Both the position numbers and the translations under genes were made by a program. Of a stretch of DNA of 61,646 nt, positions 19,067 to 26,952 are shown in pieces. The notes below the pieces were generated by a model, which searched no databases, had not been told where the DNA came from, and saw only the letters and a program-made list of their open reading frames with translations. The DNA lies in the NCBI GenBank assembly GCA_944381495.1, contig CALWLJ010000021.1:1-61646 (forward strand), read 5' to 3'. The DNA is from an uncultured Mediterraneibacter sp. (lineage in GTDB: Bacteria > Bacillota > Clostridia > Lachnospirales > Lachnospiraceae). The first letter of the stretch is position 1; each line of letters opens with the position of its first letter.

Positions 19067-19107
19067 CAAACAGTATAATTATAACGCTGTTTGAACGGGG
19101 GAGTCAA
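19067..19107 (-). promoter_or_regulatory. metA promoter with an overlapping inverted repeat
   Basis: On the minus strand TTGACT (19107-19102), an 18-base spacer and TATAAT (19083-19078) form a promoter. CAAACAG (19067-19073 on the plus strand) and CTGTTTG (19087-19093) form a perfect 7-bp inverted repeat with 13 bp between arms, straddling the -10 box. This is the position for a repressor operator. The transcription start falls inside it. Confidence 0.6.
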
Positions 19108-19393
19108 CAGGAATGTCCATTTCAGATATCTCCGGGGGGCCGCTGTGCAGGAGCTGGGGACCGGGAGATGGGGCTGAAAGGCGGCGCCGGAACGGCTGAG
19201 GAGTGGGACACGGCTGAAAGGGCAGTGCCGGGACGGCTGGAAAAGAGGAAGCGTGAAGGGAGAAGCCGTGGCAAAAGAGGGGGATTCGTGATATACTGCG
19301 GAGGGAATAGGCTGATCAGATTTATGATAAGGCTGGAAATAATGGAATGCTTTATCATCAGAGATAAGAAATATAGAAGAGGAGTGAGATGGT
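19108..19393. other. gene-free G-rich intergenic stretch
   Basis: No convincing gene. The first half (19130-19290) is unusually G-rich with ACGGCTG repeated three times about 20-30 bp apart; reading frames through it give low-complexity Gly/Arg proteins without a ribosome binding site. ATGATAA and TTATCAT (about 19322-19358) form a loose inverted repeat. A GAGGAG site near the end belongs to the next gene. Confidence 0.4.
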
Positions 19394-20080
19394 ATGCCGG
19401 GGTATATACTGCATCTTACGGCTGGGGTGATGTATTTGAATTGTCTACAGGATGGGGATCTGCTGTGGAGGAGTGAGAAGGCGCGGAATGATTTCTTCGT
19501 GGGGAATCTGATGCCGGATGCGGTTGCTGATAAGTCGCAGTCTCATTTCCGGGATCCAAAGTATGGGGACCGGATGATGATATGGCCGCATCTGGATTTG
19601 TTTCGTGAGAAGTATGGGGCGATCATGGATGAGCCTGCATGCAGAGGATATTATTTTCATCTGTATATTGATAAGAAGTTTTTCGAGGAATATATTCCGA
19701 GGGTGGCGGAGTTTTATGACAGAAATAATAGGATCACTGAGATAAGAGAAGAGATTGCATATGTTCGTCTGAAGAAGACGGGAGAGAAGCTGGCTGTGGA
19801 ACGATATCTGTCCGAAGAATATTATTATGGGGATTATACGAAGATGAACACATGGCTCTGCGGGCATTATCATCTGCCGGAGACTCTGGCGGAAGCGGAG
19901 AATCCCGGGATCGAAGAGGTGGATTTCGGGAATATCAGAAAGGTGCTGGAGGAGCTGGATGGATACAGGGGTGTTCCGGAGGAAGCGGTGAATGAATTGA
20001 AAGTATTTGATCTGCCGGATCTTCTTAGATTTCTGAAAGAGGTTGCGGCGGAAGCTGCAGAAAATCGGATTCCCTTATAA
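19394..20080 (+). CDS. possible metal-dependent hydrolase (phospholipase C-like/HD-like), unassigned
   Basis: 228 aa. Soluble and helical, with no signal peptide. His7 in the N-terminus (GYILHLTAG), the block FVGNLMPDAVADKSQSHF near 36-53 with Asp and His, a central HLDLF and a FHLYIDKKF block, and GHYHLPE near 155 give a set of His and Asp residues that resembles zinc-dependent phospholipase C (PF00882-like) or HD hydrolases. The match is by eye only. A GAGGAG site 9 bp upstream supports the start. The stop codon lies inside the module-1 operator. Confidence 0.6.
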   Translation: MPGYILHLTAGVMYLNCLQDGDLLWRSEKARNDFFVGNLMPDAVADKSQSHFRDPKYGDRMMIWPHLDLFREKYGAIMDEPACRGYYFHLYIDKKFFEEYIPRVAEFYDRNNRITEIREEIAYVRLKKTGEKLAVERYLSEEYYYGDYTKMNTWLCGHYHLPETLAEAENPGIEEVDFGNIRKVLEELDGYRGVPEEAVNELKVFDLPDLLRFLKEVAAEAAENRIPL

Positions 20081-20105
20081 AATCCTTATATTTGTTTCCT
20101 ATACT
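20073..20105 (+). promoter_or_regulatory. module 1 promoter with 11-bp direct repeats
   Basis: CCTTATA occurs at 20073-20079 and again at 20084-20090, an exact 11-bp period. The second copy starts 16 bp before the -10 box TATACT (20100-20105). OmpR-family regulators bind such one-turn direct repeats over the -35 region, and the RR encoded in the same operon (22409) is the likely binder. The first repeat overlaps the stop of the previous gene. Confidence 0.6.
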
Positions 20106-20161
20106 CTGTATTGCAGCGGAAAGAGAATGCTTTTCTGCTGATGAAAAGGAGGATACAGAAT

Positions 20162-20881
20162 ATGGGAGATATGATTTTAGAGACGAGATTACTGGTAAAA
20201 ACCTTCCGGGGACATGATGAACGGGCGTTGGACCGTGTGTCCCTGCGGATCCCGGAGGGAAGTGTGTACGGACTGCTGGGACCGAACGGGGCGGGAAAGT
20301 CTACCTTGCTGAAGATCATTACGGGTATGATGAGGCCGGATTCGGGAGAAATATATTTTCATGGAAAACCGTGGACGAGGGAGTGTCTGAAAGATACAGG
20401 GGCTCTGATCGAGACGCCGCCCATCTACGGGAATCTGACTGCAAGAGAGAATCTGCTGGTGCGGACAACAGCCCTCGGGCTTCCTCAGTCCAAAATAAGT
20501 GAGGCGCTGGATATTGCCGGGCTGCCGGATACGGGCAAGAAGCGTGCAGGACAGTTCTCTCTGGGAATGAAGCAGAGACTGGGGATCGCGGCCGCACTGA
20601 TCGGGCATCCTCATTTTCTTGTACTGGATGAGCCTACCAACGGACTGGATCCCTTTGGAATACAAGAGTTAAGAGAGTTGATCCGAAGCTTTCCTCAGAG
20701 AGGGATCACGGTGCTGGTCTCCAGCCATATCCTCAGCGAGGTGGAGCAGATGGCAGACCACATCGGCATCTTGTCCGGCGGTATCCTGGGGTATCAGGGC
20801 GGTATGCCTGAGCAGGGCCATCTGGAGGAGCTTTTCATGAAAGTAGTGGAGAAAAGCAGGAGAGGAGGCGCTCTGGCATGA
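20162..20881 (+). CDS. ABC transporter ATP-binding protein, LanF/BcrA type (module 1)
   Basis: 239 aa. Walker A GPNGAGKST near 39-47, signature FSLGMKQR near 135, Walker B FLVLDEPTNGLDP near 155-167 and the switch His in SSHILSEVEQ. The LGMKQ signature variant is typical of the bacitracin/lantibiotic self-protection group (BcrA, LanF, CprA). It energises export of peptide antibiotics by the two permeases that follow, each joined by an ATGA overlap. The ATG at 20162 has an AGGAGG site 8-9 bp upstream. A TTG at 20111 gives a longer frame but has no site. Confidence 0.88.
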   Translation: MGDMILETRLLVKTFRGHDERALDRVSLRIPEGSVYGLLGPNGAGKSTLLKIITGMMRPDSGEIYFHGKPWTRECLKDTGALIETPPIYGNLTARENLLVRTTALGLPQSKISEALDIAGLPDTGKKRAGQFSLGMKQRLGIAAALIGHPHFLVLDEPTNGLDPFGIQELRELIRSFPQRGITVLVSSHILSEVEQMADHIGILSGGILGYQGGMPEQGHLEELFMKVVEKSRRGGALA

Positions 20882-21657
20882 TAGGAACACTTCTGAAAAT
20901 ATACCGCGGAGAGAATCTCAAATACAGGCATACCATCACGGGAAAATTGTGGATCCTTATGCCGGTCCTGACCCTGCTCCTTGCTTATGGAATATCTCAA
21001 AACTTCGGGATTAATTCTGCTTTCAACTGGTGGTATACGCTGATGCTGCCCGGGACGGTGACGCTGTTCACCTGTCTGGCAGGAGAAAAAGATCGAAAGA
21101 TGAAGAACAGGGCTGTCCTTGCCATGCCAATAGATATGGGCAGCATCTGGGACAGCAAGATTCTGGCCGGTATCCGTGTCCTGGCGCTGGCCAATCTTGT
21201 GGCTGCTGCAGGAAATCTGGCACTGGGAAGATACCTGGTCCCGCAATTCTGGATGGATCAGGTGATGGAGATCAGTCCGGCACAGACGGCAGCGGCAGCA
21301 GCGGTAATGACTGTGACCATTCTCTGGCAGGTTCCATTTTGTCTGTGGCTGGATCAGAAGTGGGGACTGTTTCCTGCGCTGATCATCAATATGATCCTGA
21401 ATACAACGGGAACCGTAATGGCGGTGACGTCATACTGGCTGCTGAATCCCTGGGCAGTCTTACCGCGGCTGATGACAGCGGTGGTCGGCATCCTGCCAAA
21501 CTGTATGCCTGCTGTGCCGGGAAGCGAGACCTATTTTCCAGGTATCACAGATCCGTCTTCCATCCTGCCGGGGATCCTGGTGACGATAGTCTGGTTTGGT
21601 GTCTTGTGGGCCATATCCAGGATCTGGTATAAGAGAAAGGGGGCGCTGACCGTATGA
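20878..21657 (+). CDS. ABC permease, LanE-like (module 1)
   Basis: 259 aa, six hydrophobic segments in an ABC-2 layout, with a cytoplasmic N-terminus (MIGTLLKIYRGENLKYRHT) followed by TM1. Size and pairing with a second permease of similar length are those of LanE/LanG immunity permeases. Start overlaps the ATPase by ATGA; the end overlaps the next permease by ATGA. Together they would move or expel lantibiotic-type peptides from the membrane. Confidence 0.82.
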   Translation: MIGTLLKIYRGENLKYRHTITGKLWILMPVLTLLLAYGISQNFGINSAFNWWYTLMLPGTVTLFTCLAGEKDRKMKNRAVLAMPIDMGSIWDSKILAGIRVLALANLVAAAGNLALGRYLVPQFWMDQVMEISPAQTAAAAAVMTVTILWQVPFCLWLDQKWGLFPALIINMILNTTGTVMAVTSYWLLNPWAVLPRLMTAVVGILPNCMPAVPGSETYFPGITDPSSILPGILVTIVWFGVLWAISRIWYKRKGALTV

Positions 21658-22409
21658 GAAGCTTTGTCTGTCTGATAAAAAGCGAGGCTCTGAGGATGAG
21701 GCATACCACTCTTCTGAAGATCCATCTGATCCTGCCGGCGGCAGGAGCGGCAGTGTTCCTTGTTTATTACAGTTTCTCCCGGTGGGACAGCGCGGGAAAA
21801 GTCCTGGGGTATCTGCAGGTAGTATCCTCTGTCTGGCCTTTCCTGTGCGGTCTCATATGCGGCATGTCGGAAGAGATGGAGGCGGACTGCGGATACCAGA
21901 ACTTTTTCCTGCTGCCCGGAAGGAAGTTCCAGGCGCTGCTGTCCAAATGGCTGGTGCTGCTGGGGGCCGGTCTGGCGGCATGTCTGATCGCGGTCATGGG
22001 ATTTGCAGTTGTCTATTATTTTTATCCGGAAGGGGATGTTTACAGTATGGCGGTGTATCTGGAGGCTGCGCTCGCCATCTGGCTGGGGCAGACGGTTGTC
22101 TATCTGATGCACCTTATGCTGGCCCTGTGTTTCGGAAAGACTGTTTCTATAGGAACAGGTATCGCAGGGACCCTTCTGGCCTGCCTGATGCTTACCGGGC
22201 TGGGAGACGGTATCTGGATGTGGTTCCCATGGGCGTGGAGCGGAAGGTTTGCCAGCTATCTGTTATTATATACAGGCAGGAGCAGCGGACAGGTGCTCTC
22301 TCTGTCTGTAAGGGGGGAGCTGTGGTTCTGTCTGGCTGCCAGTGTGATAATTGCGGGATTGATATTTCTCTGGTTTACAGGCTATGAGGGAAGGAGAGTA
22401 CAGGAATAG
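21654..22409 (+). CDS. ABC permease, LanG-like (module 1)
   Basis: 251 aa, six hydrophobic segments. Begins with a short polar N-terminus (MRSFVCLIKSEALRMRHT) and shows the same topology as the preceding permease, completing a LanFEG-type transporter. The 3' end overlaps the GTG start of the response regulator. The order F-E-G-R-K parallels the C. difficile CprABC/RK and nisin/epidermin immunity modules; the actual peptide substrate is unknown. Confidence 0.82.
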   Translation: MRSFVCLIKSEALRMRHTTLLKIHLILPAAGAAVFLVYYSFSRWDSAGKVLGYLQVVSSVWPFLCGLICGMSEEMEADCGYQNFFLLPGRKFQALLSKWLVLLGAGLAACLIAVMGFAVVYYFYPEGDVYSMAVYLEAALAIWLGQTVVYLMHLMLALCFGKTVSIGTGIAGTLLACLMLTGLGDGIWMWFPWAWSGRFASYLLLYTGRSSGQVLSLSVRGELWFCLAASVIIAGLIFLWFTGYEGRRVQE

Positions 22410-23080
22410 TGGGAGCGAGAATACTTGCCGTGGATGATGAGGAGGGAATCCTGAGAGTACTGAAGAGGGCGCTGGAAAGAGAAGGAAATGCAGTGGATAC
22501 GGTCTCTGATCCCGGGAAGCTGCTGGACGGAACTGTGAATCCTGATCTGTATGATCTGATCATCTTGGATGTGATGATGCCCGGAATCGACGGATTTACA
22601 CTGCTGGGGAAGCTGAGAGACCGGATCGACTGTCCGGTCCTGTTCCTCACGGCGAAGACTTCTGAGGAAGATCTCATGAAAGGCTTCGGTCTGGGAGCCG
22701 ACGACTATATCCGCAAACCCTTCGGGATCGGAGAACTGCGCGCCCGGGTGCAGGCCCATATCCGGAGGGAAAAGCGGGAGAAGAAACATGCGGTTACAGT
22801 GGGAGAGGTCCGGTTTTATCTTCAGGAAAAAAGGATCGAATATGGAGCAGATACAGTCCCTGTTACAGCGGGAGAGTATGAGATCTGCGAATACCTGGCT
22901 CTTCATCACGGCCAGGTATTCTCCCGGGAGCAGATCTATGAGAGAGTCTTCGGATATGACGGGGAAAGCGACGACTCCGCTATCACGGAGCATGTGAAGA
23001 ATATCAGAGCAAAGTTTCGGAAAATAGGGCTTGCGCCCATCGAAACAGTATGGGGGATCGGCTACAAATGGAAAGCATGA
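22409..23080 (+). CDS. OmpR-family response regulator (module 1)
   Basis: 223 aa. Receiver domain: acidic DDEE (9-12), phospho-acceptor Asp in IILDVMMPG near 53, Thr in LFLTAK near 82 and Lys in DYIRKPF near 102. C-terminal winged helix: VTAGEYEICEYLALHHGQVFSREQIYERVFGYD and TVWGIGYKW. It starts with GTG overlapping the preceding TAG by one base; a site AAGGAG lies 12 bp away. It probably binds the repeats at 20073-20090 and so controls its own operon. Confidence 0.9.
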   Translation: MGARILAVDDEEGILRVLKRALEREGNAVDTVSDPGKLLDGTVNPDLYDLIILDVMMPGIDGFTLLGKLRDRIDCPVLFLTAKTSEEDLMKGFGLGADDYIRKPFGIGELRARVQAHIRREKREKKHAVTVGEVRFYLQEKRIEYGADTVPVTAGEYEICEYLALHHGQVFSREQIYERVFGYDGESDDSAITEHVKNIRAKFRKIGLAPIETVWGIGYKWKA

Positions 23081-24531
23081 GGAAAAAGGAAAGAAAAAGG
23101 GGAAAAAAGAAGAGAGGATTATATATTATCTTTATCCGATATCTGCTCTCTTTCTGCGCTTTCGGGGTCCTTCTGGTAGCAGGGCTTCTGCTCCTCTATA
23201 CTCTTCTGGTGAATATGGGAATTATCCGGCTTCCTACCTACGAACAGAGCCGGATCGAAGCAGTGTCAGAGGACATCCGCACAGGAGAAGGAAATGAGGA
23301 GGATCTGCTTCCTGATACCTGTGCTTTCGGCGTTTACGATGCGAAGGGCAGATTCCTTTACGGCAGCTTCGGAAAAAGTGAGAGAGACGAAATCTGGAAT
23401 AGGATCCAGGACGGAAGAACAGGAGAGTTCTACAATTATTTCTACCGGACTATACAAAAAGAAGATGGAAGTACCGCTGTGGTCCGGTATCAGATGGTGG
23501 CCAAATTCTCCAGCCCTCTGCTGAGAAAACTGTTCCCTAATGCGGAATTCATTTTGCTGGGCATCCTGGCTGTGCTGTTCCTGGCCGGTCTGATCCTGTT
23601 TGCCAGAAGTTTCGGCAGGTATCTTAAGAAGCGCCTGGACATTCTCTCGAAGATTGCGGAAAAGGTGGGGCGTGAGGATCTGAACTTTGAACGGGAGCAC
23701 TCAGATATCCGGGAAGTGGATGAGGTCCTGTCCTCCATCTATCTGATGAAAGAGGCTCTCCAGAAGTCGCTGAAAGACCAGTGGGAATCCAGGCGGCAGA
23801 AGGAGGAGCAGGCTGCGGCTCTGGCCCATGATATCAAGACTCCTCTGACCATTATCCGGGGAAATGCCGAGCTGATGCAGGAGACATGCAGTATGGAAGA
23901 GGTCCGGGAGCTGGATCAAGAAATCCTGGATAATGCGGCGGAAATGGAGCGGTATCTGGCAGTGATGCGGGAGACATTGATGACTAAGGGGAAGAGAGGA
24001 CAGGAAACAGAGAAAGAAGAGAGAACAACCGGTGAGTTCCTGAAGGAACTGAGAGAAAGGACAGAATCCCTCGCCAGGATCCGGGAAATTAATACTGAAT
24101 TTTCCGCTCCTGCCAAAGAGCGGATGATACAGGGAACAAAAGGCAGTTTTGAAGAGTTGATGCGGGCTCTGGGCAATATCGTCTCCAATGGAGCAGATTA
24201 CAGCCCTGCCGGCGGGACTCTGTCTATCTCCGGTGAGATCATATCAGGGATCGATGATGAACGCAACGAAGAAGCGGAAAAACAACTGGAAGAGCAGGAA
24301 TGGCTGCGGATCACCGTTACGGACAGCGGGCCCGGATTCCCGGAGGAGGCGCTGCGGCATGGGACGGAGCAGTTCTACCAGGCGGACCAGAGCCGCAGCC
24401 GGAACGGACACTATGGGATGGGGCTGTATATCGCTCGTACTCTTCTGGAGAAAAACGGCGGGAAGATCCGGCTCGGAAATACGGGGAAGGAGGGCGGCGG
24501 AAGAGTTCAGGTTTATATTCCGGTGCGTTGA
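23077..24531 (+). CDS. sensor histidine kinase (module 1)
   Basis: 484 aa. A Lys/Arg-rich start, TM1 about 20-45, an extracellular sensor of roughly 100 residues and TM2 about 155-178, then HAMP, DHp with His251 (LAHDIKTPLTII) and an HATPase domain with N box (GNIVSNGADYS), G1 (TDSGPGF) and G2 (GMGLYIA). The large extracellular loop differs from BceS-type kinases, which sense through the transporter. The ATG at 23077 overlaps the regulator stop as ATGA; earlier in-frame ATGs (23050, 23068) overlap more. Confidence 0.88.
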   Translation: MRKKERKRGKKKRGLYIIFIRYLLSFCAFGVLLVAGLLLLYTLLVNMGIIRLPTYEQSRIEAVSEDIRTGEGNEEDLLPDTCAFGVYDAKGRFLYGSFGKSERDEIWNRIQDGRTGEFYNYFYRTIQKEDGSTAVVRYQMVAKFSSPLLRKLFPNAEFILLGILAVLFLAGLILFARSFGRYLKKRLDILSKIAEKVGREDLNFEREHSDIREVDEVLSSIYLMKEALQKSLKDQWESRRQKEEQAAALAHDIKTPLTIIRGNAELMQETCSMEEVRELDQEILDNAAEMERYLAVMRETLMTKGKRGQETEKEERTTGEFLKELRERTESLARIREINTEFSAPAKERMIQGTKGSFEELMRALGNIVSNGADYSPAGGTLSISGEIISGIDDERNEEAEKQLEEQEWLRITVTDSGPGFPEEALRHGTEQFYQADQSRSRNGHYGMGLYIARTLLEKNGGKIRLGNTGKEGGGRVQVYIPVR

Positions 24532-24535
24532 GAAC

Positions 24536-24580
24536 TATACATTCATGTATATTGAGAAAAAATCTGTCATATGTTATAGT
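24536..24580 (+). promoter_or_regulatory. promoter and inverted repeat before the MNT/HEPN pair
   Basis: TTGAGA (24552), a 17-base spacer and TATAGT (24575-24580) form a promoter. Immediately upstream TATACA-TTCA-TGTATA (24536-24551) is a perfect inverted repeat partly overlapping the -35, where an autoregulator could sit. Confidence 0.55.
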
Positions 24581-24620
24581 TGATTCAGCGTCAAAAGCAT
24601 ATTTGAAAGGAAGGTCACGG

Positions 24621-24995
24621 ATGGAGAGTTCAGAGAATGTGAAGATCTATCGCGATATATATTCTGCGCTTCCGGAGCGTTTTGTGCAAAAGATAGAATA
24701 TGATCTGGGATACATTCTGGCGAAATGTATCCCCGGACTGAAAAGTATTTATCTTTTCGGCAGCTGTGCCCGCGGAGAAGTGCGCAGTACCAGTGATATC
24801 GATCTTCTGATCGTTACAGAGAAGAAAATAAAGGACCGTACTCTGGTGGCGGACATTCGCTGGACACTGGATGAGAAGAGGGAAGGCGTAAGGACGGATG
24901 TCGTATACAAAAACGAAGAAACCCGCGTAGAAAATTCAGCTTTTGACAGGGAATTGAATCGGGATAAAAAATTGATATTGGAGGTGAAAGAATGA
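24621..24995 (+). CDS. MNT-domain nucleotidyltransferase, antitoxin-like
   Basis: 124 aa. Minimal nucleotidyltransferase: the GSX10DXD signature FGSCARGEVRSTSDIDLLI lies near residues 45-63, with both Asp present. In MNT/HEPN pairs this protein is the antitoxin, which can AMPylate the HEPN toxin. The ATG at 24621 has GAAAGGAAGG about 7 bp upstream. It overlaps the HEPN gene as ATGA, the classical arrangement. Confidence 0.85.
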   Translation: MESSENVKIYRDIYSALPERFVQKIEYDLGYILAKCIPGLKSIYLFGSCARGEVRSTSDIDLLIVTEKKIKDRTLVADIRWTLDEKREGVRTDVVYKNEETRVENSAFDRELNRDKKLILEVKE

Positions 24996-25384
24996 TCAAA
25001 AATAGTTATTTGGACATTGCACAGAACGATCTTGAATATCTGGAATCCGTGCTGAAGACCGGAAGCCGATTCTATAATCAGCTCGCAGTGCAGTGTCAGC
25101 AGGTGGCTGAAAAATATCTGAAAGGATATCTGGACAGGCTTCTGACGAATGAGGATGTTACCGATCTGCTCAGAAAGCATAATATGAAGAGAATCGCTTC
25201 CAGGCTGAATGAGCAATATCCTGATCTTGATCTTGATACCATAGGACTTGCATATCTTACGGATTTTTATTTTGATGCGCGTTATCCTGGGGACGATTTT
25301 TCCGTGGTCACTGAAAAGGAATTTGAGAAATGTCTTTCAATCATGTATGATACGATAAACAAACTAAAAACGTTAAAACTGTGA
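24992..25384 (+). CDS. HEPN-domain protein, toxin-like
   Basis: 130 aa. All-helical HEPN domain: N-terminal helices with CQQVAEKYLKGYLD near 36-49 and the C-terminal FYFDARYPGDDF near 92-103, where the Arg belongs to the R-X(4-6)-H RNase motif; the expected His is not clear here. HEPN toxins of this class cleave tRNA or mRNA. Paired with the upstream MNT gene, four-base overlap. Alternatively the pair may serve nucleotide metabolism; a toxin role is inferred from the pairing. Confidence 0.82.
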   Translation: MIKNSYLDIAQNDLEYLESVLKTGSRFYNQLAVQCQQVAEKYLKGYLDRLLTNEDVTDLLRKHNMKRIASRLNEQYPDLDLDTIGLAYLTDFYFDARYPGDDFSVVTEKEFEKCLSIMYDTINKLKTLKL

Positions 25385-25475
25385 CGGTAGGGCAGGTGGG
25401 AAAGAAATACCATGATCGGTTATTGACTTTTCCTCTGCTCTGTTTTACTTTGGGCAAAAGGGTTGATCTAGGCAT

Positions 25476-25513
25476 TGTAAAAGAATTTTTACAGAGAATT
25501 TTCTACACGTGTA
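25476..25513 (+). promoter_or_regulatory. two palindromes before the HTH regulator
   Basis: TGTAAA-N6-TTTACA (25476-25493) is a perfect 18-bp palindrome (arms TGTAAAA and TTTTACA), followed 10 bp later by the perfect 10-bp palindrome TACACGTGTA (25504-25513). Both lie 67-104 bp before the HTH gene. The same TGTAAA-N6-TTTACA layout recurs at 61502-61519. The binder is unknown; the HTH protein itself is a candidate. Confidence 0.45.
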
Positions 25514-25579
25514 AAAGGAATTTGATAGACAAAAGGAATCTTCTGGTATATGATTCAGAAAAAGAGGAGGGCAGGGCTG

Positions 25580-26221
25580 ATGGATATAGGAAACAAGATC
25601 AAAAACGCGCGTACCACGGTCGGATTAACTCAGGAACAGACCGCAGAGTCCCTTGGGGTCAGCCGACAGACGATCTCCAACTGGGAGAACGGAAAGACTT
25701 ACCCGGATATTGTCAGTGTTGTCCGGATGAGTGAGCTTTATGATATCAGTCTTGACCATCTGTTGAAGGAGGAAGAGCCTATGTCAGATTATCTGGATTA
25801 CCTTGAGGAAAGTACCAATACAGTAAAGAGCAGGAGGAGGCTGGGAGGCGTTATCCTCGCCGTAGTTTATCTCGTGATCTGGGCGGCCGCCATCATCGCG
25901 TTCTGGTTTTTGGGCAGTGGATCTGATGCTATGGGATACAGTCTGGTGTATTTGTGGATCCTGCTCCCGGTCACGACCTTTGTGGTGTCTCTTCTAATCG
26001 GCAAAAATGATTATATGGGAGAGTGGAAATGGCTTTCTTTCATTGCCTTTGGAATCATGTATATGCTTTCAGAATACGCCACTTTCGGCGCGGCAAATAT
26101 GGCGGCATTTGATAAGGTCAACATTCCGGAGCTGGGGATGATCCCGGCGGGCGCTATGATCTCCCTGATCGGGATGGGCATCGGGATGATCATACGGAAG
26201 AGCAGAAAGAAAGACAGCTGA
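25580..26221 (+). CDS. XRE-family HTH protein with C-terminal membrane domain
   Basis: 213 aa. Residues 3-58 are an XRE helix-turn-helix (IKNARTTVGLTQEQTAESLGVSRQTISNWENGKTYPD). A linker of about 30 charged residues leads to four hydrophobic segments (about 95-210). Such membrane-bound XRE regulators occur near antimicrobial-peptide genes in Clostridia. It sits directly upstream of the module-2 response regulator. The ATG at 25580 follows a GAGGAGG site; an earlier ATG (25550) lacks one. Confidence 0.82.
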   Translation: MDIGNKIKNARTTVGLTQEQTAESLGVSRQTISNWENGKTYPDIVSVVRMSELYDISLDHLLKEEEPMSDYLDYLEESTNTVKSRRRLGGVILAVVYLVIWAAAIIAFWFLGSGSDAMGYSLVYLWILLPVTTFVVSLLIGKNDYMGEWKWLSFIAFGIMYMLSEYATFGAANMAAFDKVNIPELGMIPAGAMISLIGMGIGMIIRKSRKKDS

Positions 26222-26231
26222 GGTGGCATAT

Positions 26232-26900
26232 ATGAAGACAATCGCAATCGTAGAAGATGACAGACTGCTCAATGAGGCCCTGTCCCGGATGCTCTCCGGG
26301 GCAGGGTATCGTGTGCTGCGGGGATATACGCTTCAGGACGGCATCCGGCTGATCTATGAGGATCCGGATCTGATGATCATTGATATCGGCCTGCCTGATG
26401 GGAAGGGAACGGAAATCTGCCGCAGGGCGGGAGAGTACAGCCGGATTCCCGTGCTGTTCCTGACCGCCAGGGATGAGGAGCGGGATATGCTGGAGGCATT
26501 CGACCTGGGAGCCGACGACTATCTTGTAAAACCTTTTCCCATGACTGTCCTGCTCAAGCACGTGGAAGCGATCCTCCGCAGGACCGGCGGAGAAGAGAAC
26601 AGGATCATCTATCGTGGACTGGCCATCGATCCGGACAGGAAGGCCGTCTTCTGTGATGGAAGAGAAGTACGTCTAACTCCGCGGGAATATTCCATGCTTG
26701 AGCTGCTTGCCAGGAATAAAGGCAAGGTCGTGACAAAGCGGATGATACTGGAGCAGGTGTGGGATGCGGACGGTGCGTTTGTAGAGGAAAATACAGTGAA
26801 TGTAACCCTGAACCGGCTGAAAAAGAAGGTCGAGCCGGATCCGGCTGACCCGATCTATATCAGAAATGTGTTCGGGCTGGGATATACATTCGGGGAATAG
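26232..26900 (+). CDS. OmpR-family response regulator (module 2)
   Basis: 222 aa. Receiver with acidic EDD (8-10), phospho-acceptor Asp in LMIIDIGLPDG near 51, LFLTARDEE and Lys in DYLVKPFP near 101. The winged helix ends VFGLGYTFGE, the tail shared with BceR-type regulators. A GAGGTGG site precedes the ATG at 26232. It is followed by the kinase at 26953 and probably activates the 27795-27826 promoter of module 2. Confidence 0.9.
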   Translation: MKTIAIVEDDRLLNEALSRMLSGAGYRVLRGYTLQDGIRLIYEDPDLMIIDIGLPDGKGTEICRRAGEYSRIPVLFLTARDEERDMLEAFDLGADDYLVKPFPMTVLLKHVEAILRRTGGEENRIIYRGLAIDPDRKAVFCDGREVRLTPREYSMLELLARNKGKVVTKRMILEQVWDADGAFVEENTVNVTLNRLKKKVEPDPADPIYIRNVFGLGYTFGE

Positions 26901-26952
26901 ATATGCAGAGAGACAGATCTGCAGAGTGAGATGCAGGAGTTGTACAGGAAAT

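Noticed and set aside
19033-19107. SAM riboswitch or T-box before metA
   Set aside because: The leader is only about 40 bases and contains no such structure.
19168-19476. 102-codon frame on the plus strand and a 78-codon frame on the minus strand
   Set aside because: Both translate G-rich low-complexity DNA, lack start sites, and the first overlaps the start of the 19394 gene.
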